NCBI GenBank assembly: GCA_002021875.1
Contig: CP018627.1
Location: 1,922,001 to 1,986,000 of the forward strand
DNA from: Streptomyces hygroscopicus
Lineage (GTDB): Bacteria; Actinomycetota; Actinomycetes; Streptomycetales; Streptomycetaceae
Length of the DNA: 64,000 nucleotides
Direction of reading: 5' to 3'
The first letter of the stretch is position 1. Each line of letters begins with the position of its first letter. The notes under the pieces were generated by a model. The model was not told where the DNA came from and did not search any database. It saw only the letters and a list, made by a program, of their open reading frames with translations. This document shows, piece after piece, positions 51,221 through 61,050 of the stretch. Made by a program: the position numbers and the translations under genes.

Positions 51221-52012
51221 ATGCGGATCGGCGGCACGACCGTCCTGCTCACCGGGGCCACCGGCGGCATCGGGCAGACACTGGCCCGCGCGCTCGCGGC
51301 CAAGGGTGCCAAGCTGCTGCTCACCGGGCGCCGTGAGGAGGTGCTGCGACCGCTGGCCGAGCGGCTGGGCGGCCGGGTGATCGTCGCCGATCTGGCCGAA
51401 CGGTCCGATCTGGAGCGCCTGGTCGAGGAGGCGGCGGACGCCCGGATCCTCATCGCCAACGCCGCGCTGCCCTCCAGCGGCCCGGTCCTGGACTACCGGC
51501 CCGAGGAGCTGGACCGCGCCCTCGACGTCAATCTGCGCGCACCGATGCTGCTGTCGCGGCTGATGGCGCCGCGCATGGTGGAGTCGGGATCCGGTCAGCT
51601 GGTGATGATCGGCTCGTTGTCGGGCCGTACGGCCTCCCCCGGCGCCGCGCTCTACAACGCGGCCAAGTTCGGGCTGCGCGGCTTCACCCTGGGGCTGCGG
51701 CAGGACCTGCATGGCACGGGGGTGGGGGTTTCGCTGGTGCAGCCCGGATTCGTGGGCGACGCCGGGATGTTCGCCGACGCGGGCACGTCCCTCCCCACCG
51801 GGGTCCGTACGATCTCCAGCCGCCGGGTGGCGGCCGCGACCATCCGGGCCATCGAGCGGAACCGGGCCGAGGTGAACGTGGCCCCGCTGGAGCTGCGCCT
51901 GGGCAGCGCCCTCGGCGGGCTGTTCCCGACCCTCGCCGAGCGGGCCCAGCGGGGCGCGGGCGCCGGGGAGACGTCCCGTCAGCTCGCCGACGGTCAGCGC
52001 GGCAAGCGCTAG
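51221..52012 (+). CDS. Short-chain dehydrogenase/reductase
   Basis: A 263-residue classical SDR. TVLLTGATGGIGQTLARALA is the dinucleotide motif; RILIANAALPSSGPVLDY carries the structural NxA element. The catalytic Ser is in MIGSLSGRTASPGAALYNAAKFG, with YxxxK as YNAAK. LLTGRREEV after strand 2 suggests NADP(H). GGAGGAG precedes the ATG. Substrate unknown; it appears monocistronic and ends at a strong hairpin. Confidence 0.93.
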   Translation: MRIGGTTVLLTGATGGIGQTLARALAAKGAKLLLTGRREEVLRPLAERLGGRVIVADLAERSDLERLVEEAADARILIANAALPSSGPVLDYRPEELDRALDVNLRAPMLLSRLMAPRMVESGSGQLVMIGSLSGRTASPGAALYNAAKFGLRGFTLGLRQDLHGTGVGVSLVQPGFVGDAGMFADAGTSLPTGVRTISSRRVAAATIRAIERNRAEVNVAPLELRLGSALGGLFPTLAERAQRGAGAGETSRQLADGQRGKR

Positions 52013-52030
52013 CGCCACGGCCTGATGCGC

Positions 52031-52076
52031 GGGCGGTGTCAATGACCCGTCCGCGCACGGGTCATTGACACCGCCC
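52031..52076 (+). terminator. 20-bp perfect hairpin after the SDR gene
   Basis: GGGCGGTGTCAATGACCCGT (52031-52050) pairs completely with 52057-52076 across a 6-base loop. It lies 19 bases past the SDR stop and ahead of the GH92 gene, so it ends the SDR transcript and insulates the hydrolase promoter. Confidence 0.85.
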
Positions 52077-52109
52077 AGCCCCCATGCCAAAGTTTCGCGA
52101 CCCTGAATA

Positions 52110-52121
52110 GACAACGTTGTC
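52110..52121 (+). promoter_or_regulatory. LacI-type operator palindrome ahead of the GH92 gene
   Basis: GACAACGTTGTC is a perfect 12-bp palindrome with the central CG typical of LacI/GalR-family operators. It ends 17 bases before the GH92 start. It predicts repression of the mannosidase gene by a LacI-type regulator encoded elsewhere, relieved by a sugar. Confidence 0.65.
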
Positions 52122-52138
52122 AAGCGGAGGTGCGTCCC

Positions 52139-54544
52139 ATGCGGTCGCTGATCGGTGGAATCCGTGCGCGCGCGGCGGGCACGGTCGCGGGGGTGATGAC
52201 GGCGGCGCTGCTGGGCGGCGGTCTGCTGGGACCGCCGGGGGCGACGGCCGCCGCCGCGGCCGGGGACCCTCCGGCCGACCCCACCTCGCTGGTCCATCCC
52301 TTCGTGGGCACCGAGAACTTCGGCAACACCTTCCCCGGGGCGAGCGCCCCGTTCGGCATGGTCCAGGTCAGCCCGGACACCGGCGGTCAGGGCGGCTACG
52401 ACTACGACCAGAACGCCATCCACGGCTTCAGCCAGACCCATCTGTCCGGCGTCGGCTGCGGGGTGGCGGGCGAGCTGCCCATCATGCCGACGACCGGCGC
52501 GGTCACCGACGTCGACCCGGACCACTACCGCTCCACGTACAGCCATGACGACGAGGAGGCCACCCCGGGCTACTACCGGGTGGGCCTGAAGACCTACGGC
52601 ATCGACGCCGAGCTGACCGCGACCCGGCGCACCGGCTGGCAGCGCTACACCTTCCCGGCCACCGGCGCGGCCAATGTGCTGTTCAACACCGGCAAGGCCA
52701 ATCAGAACGTCTTCGGCTCCGAGATCCGCGTGGTCGGGGACCGGACCGTCGAGGGCCGGGTGGAGGCCGGGAACTTCTGCGCCGGAAAGGACCGGCACAC
52801 CGTCTATTTCACCGCCACCTTCGACCGCCCCTTCGCCTCCTACGGCACCTGGCGCGGCACGACCCCCTCCCCCGGCTCCCGCGAGGCGGCCGGAGAGGGC
52901 GGCAACGGCGCCTGGGCCAGCTTCGACGCGAGCCAGGACCGGGATGTGGTGGTCAAGGTCGGGCTGTCGTACACCGGGCCGGAAGGCGCCCGTAAGAACC
53001 TCGCGGCCGAGACCGGGGACTCCTACGACTTCGACGCCACCCGCGCCGCGCTGCACGACACCTGGCGCGAGAAGCTCGACGCGATCCGGGTCGGCGGCGG
53101 CACCGAGGAGCGGCAACGCGCCTTCTACACCGCGCTGTACCACGCCCAGCTGCACCCCAATGTGGCGGGCGACGTGGACGGCCGCTACACCGGTTTCGAC
53201 GGCGCGGCCCACACCGCCTCCGGCTATACGCCGTACCAGAACTTCTCGCTGTGGGACACCTACCGGCCGCAGAACCAGCTCCTGGAGCTGCTGGAGCCCG
53301 GGGTGGCCCGCGATGTCGCGCTGTCGGTCGTCGCCATCGGCCGGGACGGCGGCTGGCTGCCGCGCTGGGCGCTGGCCAACAGCGAGACCAACATCATGAC
53401 GGGCGACCCGGTGACCCCGTTCCTCGTCGAGGCGTGGTCCAAGGGGCTGCTGGCCGGGCACGAGGACGAGGCGTACGCACTTCTGAAGAAGAACGCGACC
53501 AGCACCCCGCCCGCCGACTCCCCCTACAACGGCCGCTCCGGAGTGGACTATTACCGCAAGCTGGGCTACGTCCCCTCGGGGCTGAAGCTCGGCACCGACT
53601 GCGCCGACAAGGGCGGTGACAACGACTGCGTCCACCCCGCCTCGGCCACCCTGGAGTACTCCGCCGCGGACGCCGCGCTCGCCCTGATGGCGCGCGGGCT
53701 CGGACACCGCGCCGACGCCCGGATGTTCGCCGAGCGCGGCCAGACCTTCCGCACGCTGTGGGACCCGTCGATCGGGCACTTCCGGCCGCGCACGGCCGAC
53801 GGGGCGTGGGTGACCCCGTACGACCCGGTGGAGGCGGGCAAGCAGTTCCACGAGGGCGGCGCCTACCAGTACCAGTGGCTGGTACCGCAGGACCCGGCCG
53901 GTCTGGTGGAGCTGATGGGCGGCAGGCGCGCGGCCGAGAAGCGGCTGGACGACTTCTTCGCCTACGACAAGCTGCTCACCGACCCGGCGGGCACGGCCCG
54001 CGATGACTGGATCTCCGCCCCGTACGACTACTACGGCAAGCCCACCTACAACCCCAACAACGAGCCCGATCTGCACGCCCCGTACATGTATCTGTGGGCG
54101 GGCGCGCCCGCGAAGGCGGCGACCGCGGTACGGGCGGCGATGACCCTGTTCACCACCGGGCCGGACGGGATGACCGGCAATGACGACCTCGGCACGATGT
54201 CGGCCTGGTACGTCTTCTCCTCGCTGGGCCTGTACCCGACGATGAGCGGCGGGGACTTCCTCGCCCTGTCCAGCCCGCAGTTCGCCTCGGCCGTGGTCCG
54301 CGTCGGGCGGTACGGCGCCCGGCAGGGCGGCACGCTGACGGTCACCGCACCGGGCGCGAGCGACGCCAAGCGGTATGTCCGCAGCGTCTCGCTCGACGGC
54401 CGTAACGTGGCGCGGACCTGGCTGGACTGGGACCAGGTCGCCCACGGCGGGAAACTGGCCCACCGGCTGTCCACCGAGCCGTCGTCCTGGGGCACCGGCC
54501 CGGGCGCGGAGCCGCCGTCGGTGGGCGCCACCCGCAAGGGCTGA
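52139..54544 (+). CDS. Secreted GH92 alpha-mannosidase
   Basis: An 801-residue secreted protein (signal region [20 protein letters not shown]). GH92 signatures: [80 protein letters not shown] and the C-terminal [22 protein letters not shown]92 enzymes are calcium-dependent inverting exo-alpha-mannosidases that trim N-glycans and mannans. GGAGG is correctly spaced for the ATG at 52139 rather than the GTG at 52130. It is controlled, by inference, through the palindrome at 52110-52121. Confidence 0.95.
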   Translation: MRSLIGGIRARAAGTVAGVMTAALLGGGLLGPPGATAAAAAGDPPADPTSLVHPFVGTENFGNTFPGASAPFGMVQVSPDTGGQGGYDYDQNAIHGFSQTHLSGVGCGVAGELPIMPTTGAVTDVDPDHYRSTYSHDDEEATPGYYRVGLKTYGIDAELTATRRTGWQRYTFPATGAANVLFNTGKANQNVFGSEIRVVGDRTVEGRVEAGNFCAGKDRHTVYFTATFDRPFASYGTWRGTTPSPGSREAAGEGGNGAWASFDASQDRDVVVKVGLSYTGPEGARKNLAAETGDSYDFDATRAALHDTWREKLDAIRVGGGTEERQRAFYTALYHAQLHPNVAGDVDGRYTGFDGAAHTASGYTPYQNFSLWDTYRPQNQLLELLEPGVARDVALSVVAIGRDGGWLPRWALANSETNIMTGDPVTPFLVEAWSKGLLAGHEDEAYALLKKNATSTPPADSPYNGRSGVDYYRKLGYVPSGLKLGTDCADKGGDNDCVHPASATLEYSAADAALALMARGLGHRADARMFAERGQTFRTLWDPSIGHFRPRTADGAWVTPYDPVEAGKQFHEGGAYQYQWLVPQDPAGLVELMGGRRAAEKRLDDFFAYDKLLTDPAGTARDDWISAPYDYYGKPTYNPNNEPDLHAPYMYLWAGAPAKAATAVRAAMTLFTTGPDGMTGNDDLGTMSAWYVFSSLGLYPTMSGGDFLALSSPQFASAVVRVGRYGARQGGTLTVTAPGASDAKRYVRSVSLDGRNVARTWLDWDQVAHGGKLAHRLSTEPSSWGTGPGAEPPSVGATRKG

Positions 54545-54627
54545 TACCGGCCGGTTGTGGTGTAGGTTCTAGGGCCCGCCTGGACACACGGGCCTGGGGG
54601 TGTGGTCGAGCGAGGGAGCGGGTGTCC

Positions 54628-55692
54628 ATGCGTGCTGTGGTGTTCGACGACTTCGGGCGCCGGCCCGAGGTCCGAACCGTCGAGGACCCCGCTCCCTCCC
54701 CGCGCGGTGTGGTGATCCGCGTCGAGGCGACCGGGCTGTGCCGCAGCGACTGGCACGGCTGGATGGGGCACGACCCGGACATCCGGCTGCCGCACGTCCC
54801 CGGCCATGAGCTGGCGGGGGTGATAGAGGCGGTCGGGCCCGACGTCCTCAACTGGCGCCCGGGGCAGCGGGTCACCGTGCCGTTCGTGTGTGCCTGCGGG
54901 CGCTGTGCCGCCTGTGCGGAAGGCGCCCAGCAGGTGTGCGAGCGGCAGACGCAGCCGGGGTTCACCCACTGGGGCTCGTTCGCCGAATACGTCGCGATCG
55001 AGAACGCCGATGTGAACCTGGTCGGGATTCGCAACGAGCTGTCGTTCACCACGGCCGCCGGTCTGGGCTGCCGCTTCGCCACCGCCTTCCGCGCCGTCGT
55101 CGCCCAGGGCCAGGTCGCCCCGGGCGAGTGGGTCGCGGTGCACGGCTGCGGCGGGGTGGGGCTGTCCGCGGTGATGATCGCCGCCGCGGCCGGGGCCCGG
55201 GTGGTGGCGGTGGACATCTCACCGGAGGCGCTCGCCCTCGCGGCCCGGTTCGGCGCGGCGGTGTGCGTGGACGTGGCGTCCACACTGGGCTCGGTGGCGG
55301 AGGCGGTCGCGGACGCCACGGGCGGCGGCGCCCATGTCTCGCTCGACGCGCTGGGCTCCCCGCGGACCTGCGCCGCGTCCATCAAGAGCCTGCGCCGCCA
55401 CGGCCGCCATGTCCAGGTCGGGCTGCTGCCACCGGCCGCCGGGACCCCGATGATCCCGATGGACCGGGTCATCGCGCAGGAGCTGCGCCTGCTGGGCAGC
55501 CACGGCATGGCCGCCCACGACTACGGCCCGATGATGGAGATGGTCGAGGCCGGTTCGCTGCGGCCGGATCTGCTGGTCACCGATGTCATCGGGCTGGACG
55601 CGGTCCCGGAGGCGCTGTCCACGATGGCGTCGGGGGCCAGGGGCGGGGTCACCGTCATCGAACCGCACCGCCCGCCGCTCACCGGGAACTGA
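54628..55692 (+). CDS. Zinc-dependent alcohol dehydrogenase (MDR family)
   Basis: A 354-residue medium-chain dehydrogenase. Catalytic zinc ligands lie in [10 protein letters not shown] (Cys) and [11 protein letters not shown] (His-Glu). The structural zinc site is [17 protein letters not shown]. The coenzyme motif is [20 protein letters not shown], with VVAVDIS after it, the Asp favouring NAD. AGGGAG is nine bases before the ATG; a GTG at 54622 is a weaker alternative. It follows the GH92 gene after 83 bases and might be read through from it. Substrate not predictable. Confidence 0.93.
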   Translation: MRAVVFDDFGRRPEVRTVEDPAPSPRGVVIRVEATGLCRSDWHGWMGHDPDIRLPHVPGHELAGVIEAVGPDVLNWRPGQRVTVPFVCACGRCAACAEGAQQVCERQTQPGFTHWGSFAEYVAIENADVNLVGIRNELSFTTAAGLGCRFATAFRAVVAQGQVAPGEWVAVHGCGGVGLSAVMIAAAAGARVVAVDISPEALALAARFGAAVCVDVASTLGSVAEAVADATGGGAHVSLDALGSPRTCAASIKSLRRHGRHVQVGLLPPAAGTPMIPMDRVIAQELRLLGSHGMAAHDYGPMMEMVEAGSLRPDLLVTDVIGLDAVPEALSTMASGARGGVTVIEPHRPPLTGN

Positions 55693-55845
55693 CGGACCGT
55701 CCCGGCGCTGACCGGAGGCTGACCGACCGCCCCGGCGCGGCCCTCACACCGTCCCGCTGGTCCCCCGGCTCCCGCCCCCGCCGCCGGAACGGCCGGCGAT
55801 GGCCGGAGGCGAACCGAGCCTCTGAAAAGGCGTGGGCGGTCCGGG

Positions 55846-57153
55846 TCATAGCGGCACGGCGCCCGTCGCGAGGGCGGCGGCGGTCATCACCAGCGTGGTG
55901 CCGAACGCCCAGCGGAAGAGGAAGCGCTGGTGCTCCCCGAGCTGGACGCCGCTCATGCTGAGGAGGATGAAGGTCGCGGCGGTGAGCGGGCTCAGCGGGA
56001 AGCCGGTGGTCATCTGGCCGAGGACGGCGGCGCGGGCGATCTCGGCGTGGTCGGTGCCGAAGGCGTCGGCGGTCCCGGCGAGCACCGGCAGAACGCCGAA
56101 GTAGTAGGCGTCCGGGGTGAGGACGAGGCTCAGCGGCATGCTGGTGACGGCCACGAGCACCGGCAGATGCCCGCCGAGCCCGTTGGGAATGACGTCGACC
56201 AGCGCCTCGGCCATCTTCCCGATCATTCCCGTGCCCCCGAGGATGCCGGTGAACACCCCGGCCGCGAAGATCATGGTGATGACGAGCACCACGCTCTTGC
56301 CGTGCCTCTCCAGCAACTCCTGCTGGTCCTCCCAGCGGGGGTGGTTGACCAGCAGCGCGAGGACGAAGGCGAAGACGAAGAGCACGGGCAGCGGCATGGC
56401 CTCCAGCACCAGGCAGACCAGCAGCGCCACGGTGAGCAGCAGGTTGAAGGCGGTCAGCGCGAGGCCGGGGCGGGCGGCGACCCGCGGTGTGCCGGGGCCG
56501 TCCCCGACCGCCACCTCGGCCGGCGGGGCGGGCTCGACGGCTTCGAGCCGCCGCCGCTCACGGCGTCCGATGAGGTAGGCGGCCAGGAGCACCCAGGCGA
56601 TTCCGGCGGCGAGGGCGGGCAGCAGCGGCGTGATGATGTCGGACGTATCGATCTTCAGGGCGGCGGCGGCGCGGGCCGTCGGCCCGCCCCACGGAATCAT
56701 GTTCATCACGCCCGCGCCGAGGCCGACGACCCCGGCGAGCACCAGCCGGCTCATCCCGAGCCGCTGATAGACGGGGAGCATCGCGGAGATGCTGATGAGG
56801 AACGTCGAGGCGCCGTCGCCGTCCAGCCCGACGCACACGGTCAGCACGGCGGTGCCGACGGTGATCCGTACCGGGTCGTTCTTGGCGGCGCGCAGAATGC
56901 CGCGGATCAGCGGTTCGAAGAGGCCCGCGTCGATCATCAGGCTGAAGTAGAGCACCGCGAAGGCGATCATGATGCCGGTCGGGGCGACCTTGGACAGCCC
57001 GTCGAGCGCCATCGGGCCCAGATCATCGCCGTATCCGCCGATGACCGCGGTGACCACGGGCGTGAGGACGAGGGCGACCAGCACCGAGACCCGTTTGAAC
57101 ATGGTCAGCAGCAGGAAGCCGCCGATCGTGCAGAATCCCAGTGCTGCCAGCAT
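55846..57153 (-). CDS. CitMHS-family citrate/organic acid transporter
   Basis: A 435-residue, roughly twelve-helix membrane protein starting MLAALGFCTIGGFLLLTMFK, the usual beginning of CitM/CitH metal-citrate transporters. GLDGDGASTFLISISAMLPV, MNMIPWGGPTARAAAAL and SLVLTPDAYYFGVLPVLAG are conserved family segments. A cytoplasmic loop (RRERRRLEAVEPAPPAEVAV) divides the halves. It likely takes up a divalent-metal complex of citrate or a related acid by proton symport. It is divergent from a LysR gene and close to CoA-transferase and lyase genes that could process the same acid. An upstream ATG at 57225 is less likely. Confidence 0.9.
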   Translation of the reverse strand: MLAALGFCTIGGFLLLTMFKRVSVLVALVLTPVVTAVIGGYGDDLGPMALDGLSKVAPTGIMIAFAVLYFSLMIDAGLFEPLIRGILRAAKNDPVRITVGTAVLTVCVGLDGDGASTFLISISAMLPVYQRLGMSRLVLAGVVGLGAGVMNMIPWGGPTARAAAALKIDTSDIITPLLPALAAGIAWVLLAAYLIGRRERRRLEAVEPAPPAEVAVGDGPGTPRVAARPGLALTAFNLLLTVALLVCLVLEAMPLPVLFVFAFVLALLVNHPRWEDQQELLERHGKSVVLVITMIFAAGVFTGILGGTGMIGKMAEALVDVIPNGLGGHLPVLVAVTSMPLSLVLTPDAYYFGVLPVLAGTADAFGTDHAEIARAAVLGQMTTGFPLSPLTAATFILLSMSGVQLGEHQRFLFRWAFGTTLVMTAAALATGAVPL

Positions 57154-57231
57154 GGCCGCTCGCTTCCTCGTCCGGTCGGGTGCTGCCGAAGAGTTTCCGA
57201 GCGGGGAAAGATCCGCGTCCAGCATTGAACA

Positions 57232-57252
57232 CAGATCTATCCATGCGATCTG
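57232..57252. promoter_or_regulatory. Candidate LysR-binding inverted repeat
   Basis: CAGATC-N9-GATCTG (57232-57252) between the divergent CitMHS and LysR genes, with the size and spacing of LysR-type recognition sites. Position is the main support. Confidence 0.5.
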
Positions 57253-57296
57253 CGCAACAGTTCCGCCGCGCGGCCACCGCGCCTACGCTCACGGCC

Positions 57297-58241
57297 ATGG
57301 ACGTCACCCTGCGCCAGCTGACCGCGTACGCGGCGGTCGCACGCGCCGTGAGCTTCACCGCGGCCGCCTCCGAACTGCATGTGTCCCAGTCGTCGCTGAG
57401 CCGTGCGGTCGCCGATCTGGAACGGACGCTGGGGATGCGGCTGCTGGAGCGGGACACCCGCAATGTGCGGCTCACCCCGGCGGGCGCCGAGGCGCTGCGG
57501 ATCGCCGACCAGATCCTCTCCGCGCACCGCGCGGGCCTGGCCCAGCTGGGGCGCTACGGGGCCGGTGAGCGCGGTGCCGTGGCCCTGGCGACCTTGCCCT
57601 CGGTCGCGGCCGTGCTGCTGCCGCCGGTGATCTCCGCCTTCCGCGCGCGGCGCCCGGAGATGACCGTACGGCTGCTGGACGGGCTGGAGCGCTCGGTGCT
57701 GGAGCGGGTGGTCGACGGGGACGCCGACTTCGCGGTCAGCACAGTGGCCCGGCGCGCCCCGGGCGTACGGCTGCGGCCGCTGGTGCGCGACCGCTTCGAC
57801 GCGGTGCTCCCGGAGCACCATCCGCTGGCCGAGCGGGAGGAGGTGACCTGGGAGGAGCTGGGCCGGGAGCCGTTTCTCGCGGTGGGCACCGACTCCAGCG
57901 TGCGCCGGATGACCGACGCGGCCTTCGCCCAGGCCGGTATGGAGGCGAACCCGGCGGCCGAGGCGTCGAACGTGGCCACGGTGGGCGGCCTGGTGGCCGC
58001 CGGGCTCGGCGTCTCCGCGCTGCCGGCCCTGGTCCATCCGCTGATGGTGCCGGGCCGGCTGGTGCGGCGCCCGCTGGTGGGGCCGGTGGTGGAGCGCCGG
58101 CTGTACGTCGTCCTGCCGACGCGCCGCACCCTGCCGCCTGGGGCGCGCCGCTTCCTGGACCAGTTGGAGGAGTTCCGCTCCGCCGCCGATGCCCTGCCGG
58201 CGGGGGTGGTGTGGGAGGAGGCGGACGACGGTCCGTGGTGA
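57297..58241 (+). CDS. LysR-family regulator
   Basis: A 314-residue protein. Helix-turn-helix at 1-60: LRQLTAYAAVARAVSFTAAA, SELHVSQSSLSRAVADLERT, LERDTRNVRLTPAGAEAL. An effector domain follows with AVALATLPSVAAVLLPPVIS and VGGLVAAGLGVSALPALVHP. It is divergent from the CitMHS transporter and 114 bases upstream of the CoA-transferase/lyase pair, so it probably controls uptake and breakdown of one organic acid that also serves as inducer. Confidence 0.93.
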   Translation: MDVTLRQLTAYAAVARAVSFTAAASELHVSQSSLSRAVADLERTLGMRLLERDTRNVRLTPAGAEALRIADQILSAHRAGLAQLGRYGAGERGAVALATLPSVAAVLLPPVISAFRARRPEMTVRLLDGLERSVLERVVDGDADFAVSTVARRAPGVRLRPLVRDRFDAVLPEHHPLAEREEVTWEELGREPFLAVGTDSSVRRMTDAAFAQAGMEANPAAEASNVATVGGLVAAGLGVSALPALVHPLMVPGRLVRRPLVGPVVERRLYVVLPTRRTLPPGARRFLDQLEEFRSAADALPAGVVWEEADDGPW

Positions 58242-58355
58242 GGCCGCGGGGCGCCGTGCAACGGCGACGCTCCACAGCGATCCTTGCGAGATCCGCATGA
58301 ATTGATCCCCTTTCATTGCTGGACGCGCATACACCCCACCCCGCAGCCTGGCCGC

Positions 58356-59567
58356 ATGGAGGACCAGACCAGCACACGGCAGGGACAGCTCACAGGGCTG
58401 AGGGTGGTGGAGTTCGCCCATGTGGTGGCGGGCCCGCTCGCCGGGGGGATGCTCGCCGACCAGGGGGCGGACGTCGTCCACGTGGAGCCGCCGGGCTCCG
58501 GTGACGCGGCGAGAGCGATGGGGCCGCGGCGCGACGGCGTTCCGCTCTGGTTCAAGGTGGCGGGCCGCAACAAGCGCTCCGTAACCCTGGATCTGCACCA
58601 CGAGGAGGGCCGGGAGGTCGCCCGGGAGCTGATCGCCTGGGCCGATGTGGTGATCGTGACGCTCCGGGCGGGCCGCCTGCGCGCCTGGGGCCTGGACTGG
58701 GAGGCCATCCACGCGCTCAACCCCACCGCGATCCTGCTGCAGATCTCCGGCTTCGGCGCGACCTCTTCCCGTGCCGACGCGCCCGGCTTCGGGAAGATGG
58801 GCGAGGCCCGCAGCGGTGTGGTCCATCTGACCGGCTTCCCGGACGGCCCGCCGGTGCACACCGGTTTCTCGCACGGTGACGCGGTCACCGGGCTGATGGG
58901 CGCGTTCGCGATCCTGGCCGCCCTGCACCGCCGTGACACCGATCAGGACTTCGACGGCGAGTGGATCGACCTGGCGCTGTTCGAGCCGCTGTACCGCCTG
59001 GTGGAGTGGCAGATCATCGCGTACGACCAGCTCGGCGCGGCCCCCGAGCGGGCGGGCAACCAACTGGCCGTCGCCCCGGCCGCCGTCATCAACACCTACC
59101 GCAGCGCCGACGGCGACTGGCTCACCGTCACCTCCGCCACCACCCGCTCGGTGCGCAATGTGGTGCGACTGCTGGGCCTGCCCGACGGGGAGTTCGCCAC
59201 CGTGGACCAGCAGCACGCGGGGCGCGAGCGGCTCGACACGGCGCTGCGGGACTGGGTCGCGGTGCGCCCGGCGGCCGAGTGCCTGGCGGCGTTCGAACGG
59301 GCCGAGGTGGTGGCCTCGCGCGTGTTCACCGCCGCCGACATCGTCGCCGACCCGGTCTACGCCGAACGCGAGGACATCATCACGGTGGACGACGCCGACC
59401 TCGGCCCGGTGCGGATGCAGTCGGTGATCCCGCGCTTCCACCGCTCCCCCGGCGCGGTGTGGCGGACCGGCCCCGCGCTCGGCGCGGACAACGCGCTGGT
59501 CTACGGGGCGTGGCTGGGCATCGACGACGGACGGCTGGCGAAGCTGGAGGCCGAGGGTGTCATCTGA
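58356..59567 (+). CDS. CaiB/BaiF class III CoA-transferase
   Basis: A 403-residue protein. LTGLRVVEFAHVVAGPLAGG, MLADQGADVVHVEPPGSGDA, RNKRSVTLDLHHEEGREVAR and the catalytic Asp in TGFSHGDAVTGLMGAFA are class III CoA-transferase hallmarks. These enzymes move CoA between acyl donors (often succinyl-CoA) and an organic acid by a ping-pong aspartyl-CoA route. The gene overlaps the next gene, a CitE-like lyase, by 11 bases, so the activated acid is probably cleaved at once. No clear ribosome-binding site is visible before the ATG. Confidence 0.92.
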   Translation: MEDQTSTRQGQLTGLRVVEFAHVVAGPLAGGMLADQGADVVHVEPPGSGDAARAMGPRRDGVPLWFKVAGRNKRSVTLDLHHEEGREVARELIAWADVVIVTLRAGRLRAWGLDWEAIHALNPTAILLQISGFGATSSRADAPGFGKMGEARSGVVHLTGFPDGPPVHTGFSHGDAVTGLMGAFAILAALHRRDTDQDFDGEWIDLALFEPLYRLVEWQIIAYDQLGAAPERAGNQLAVAPAAVINTYRSADGDWLTVTSATTRSVRNVVRLLGLPDGEFATVDQQHAGRERLDTALRDWVAVRPAAECLAAFERAEVVASRVFTAADIVADPVYAEREDIITVDDADLGPVRMQSVIPRFHRSPGAVWRTGPALGADNALVYGAWLGIDDGRLAKLEAEGVI

Positions 59568-60543
59568 CGGCGATACGGGCGTGACGGGCGTGACGACGCA
59601 TCGCGTCCCCCTGCGCTCCCTGCTCTTCGTGCCCGGCAGCCGGACCGACTGGCTGCCCAAGGCGGAGGCGGCGGGCGCCGACGCGGCCATCCTCGACCTG
59701 GAGGACGCCGTCCCGGAGGACGGCAAGGCGGCGGCACGCGAGGCCGTGGCCGGGGCCGTCGACCGGTCTGTGGCCGGGGCCGCCGACGGGGCGGTGTCCG
59801 GGGCCGAGGACCGGGGGGCGGCCGGAACGTCCGGTCCGATGCGGCTGCTCGTACGGATCAACGCGCTGGACCGCGCCACGGGCTGGCAGGGCGCCGACGA
59901 CCTGCGAGCGGTGGCCCGTCCCGGGCTCTACGGCATCGTGCTGCCCAAGGTGAGCGGCCCCGAGGACGTGACGACCGCCGACCGGCTGCTGGCCTGGTGC
60001 GAGCGCGAACACGGCCTGCCCGAGGGCCATTTCGCCCTGCTGCCGCTGCTGGAGACGGCGCGCGGACTGCGCGAGGCGTACGCCATCGGCCAGGCCGCCA
60101 CCCGGATCGCCCACCTGGGCGCGGTGACCGCCCCGGGCGGGGACGTGGAGCGGGCGATCGGCTACCGCTGGAGCCAGGAGGGCGAGGAGACCCGTGAACT
60201 GCGGGCCCGGGCGCTGCTGGACGCCCGCGCCGCGGACCGCCCCCATCCGGTGGCCGGGCTATGGGCGGACGTGGCGGACCTCGCGGGACTGCGGCGCTTC
60301 GCCGAGCAGAACCGCGCCCTCGGGTACGAGGGGATGGCGGTGATCCACCCGTCCCATGTGCCGGTGGTCAACGAGGTGTTCGCACCCGACGCCGAGGAAC
60401 TGGCCCGCTGTGGCCGGCTGATCGCGGCGGTGGAGCGGGCGCAGGCGGAGGGGGCGGGGGCAGTGCTCTTCGAGGGGCGGATGGTCGACGAGGCGATGGC
60501 GGCAACGGCCCGCCACACCCTGTCCCGCCACGGTGGGGGGTGA
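59557..60543 (+). CDS. HpcH/HpaI-family CitE-like lyase
   Basis: A 328-residue protein. LRSLLFVPGSRTDWLPKAEA, AAILDLEDAVPEDGKAAARE, LLVRINALDRATGWQGADDL, GIVLPKVSGPEDVTT and GYEGMAVIHPSHVPVVNEVF define the CitE/malyl-CoA lyase group, with Glu/Asp in LEDAV for Mg2+. Relatives split malyl-CoA, citramalyl-CoA or beta-methylmalyl-CoA. A Gly/Ala/Asp-rich insert (AGAVDRSVAGAADGAVSGAE) between the first two segments is unusual and may be a flexible loop. GTG start with GAGG upstream, 11-base overlap with the CoA-transferase. Confidence 0.9.
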   Translation: MSSDGDTGVTGVTTHRVPLRSLLFVPGSRTDWLPKAEAAGADAAILDLEDAVPEDGKAAAREAVAGAVDRSVAGAADGAVSGAEDRGAAGTSGPMRLLVRINALDRATGWQGADDLRAVARPGLYGIVLPKVSGPEDVTTADRLLAWCEREHGLPEGHFALLPLLETARGLREAYAIGQAATRIAHLGAVTAPGGDVERAIGYRWSQEGEETRELRARALLDARAADRPHPVAGLWADVADLAGLRRFAEQNRALGYEGMAVIHPSHVPVVNEVFAPDAEELARCGRLIAAVERAQAEGAGAVLFEGRMVDEAMAATARHTLSRHGGG

Positions 60544-60647
60544 GTCCTGGGCCGCCACGGTTGGGGGTGACGGTGGGCCCCTGTCCGTGCGACGGCCGCG
60601 GGAGTTGCCCCGCCCCCGCCCCTTCCCAAAACCGGGGCTCCGTACCG

Positions 60648-60664
60648 GCCCCCGTTCCGGGGGC
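60648..60664 (+). terminator. Terminator hairpin of the CoA-transferase/lyase operon
   Basis: GCCCCCG-TTC-CGGGGGC, a perfect 7-bp stem and 3-base loop, 105 bases past the lyase stop. This compact C/G stem is the commonest terminator type in Streptomyces. The remaining gap 60544-60789 shows nothing else. Confidence 0.65.
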
Positions 60665-60789
60665 TCCGCTCCCAGGTGTGCCTGCCCCCGCACGCCCAGA
60701 CCGTCGGGCCGGCTACGGCTGATGAGTTTCGCCGTGATCCGCGGTCATAGGCACCGAATGAAGAAGCGACACCGCCGGACGGGAGTGCC

Positions 60790-61050
60790 ATGAGGATCGT
60801 CGTTGTCGACCACGTCACCCTGGACGGTGTCATGCGAGGGCCCGGCCGGGCCGATGTTCTGGGCCACTGGAACGCCCAGGGCAGCCCGTTCCGCGACGCC
60901 CTCAGCAGCGCTCCCAAGTACGTCGCGTCCAACACCCTGGCCGAGCCCCTGCCGTGGCCCCACTCCACACTGCTCAGCGGCGACATCCCCGCAGCGGTCG
61001 CCGACGCGGCCCCGACGGCCGGCGGCGTCATCGTCGGCTATCGGCCCCCG
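60790..61050 (+). pseudogene. Dihydrofolate reductase-like (RibD C-terminal fold) gene with internal deletion and lost 3' end
   Basis: The start MRIVVVDHVTLDGVMRGPGR is the typical N-terminus of DHFR-like RibD_C proteins. The next part jumps to FRDALSSAPKYVASNTLAEP and LPWPHSTLLSGDIPAAVADA, which in full-length relatives lies about 60-70 residues later. The C-terminal half is replaced at ~61020-61050 by sequence antisense to the 3' end of the serine hydrolase gene. So the gene lost a central block and its end, and cannot make the normal fold. The frame stays open to 61107. Confidence 0.75.

Noticed and set aside
50639..54463. A 1274-codon open frame on the minus strand
   Set aside because: It is antisense to the MarR, SDR and GH92 genes; its composition is Gly/Arg/Val-rich with no motifs, a by-product of high G+C where antisense frames lack stops.
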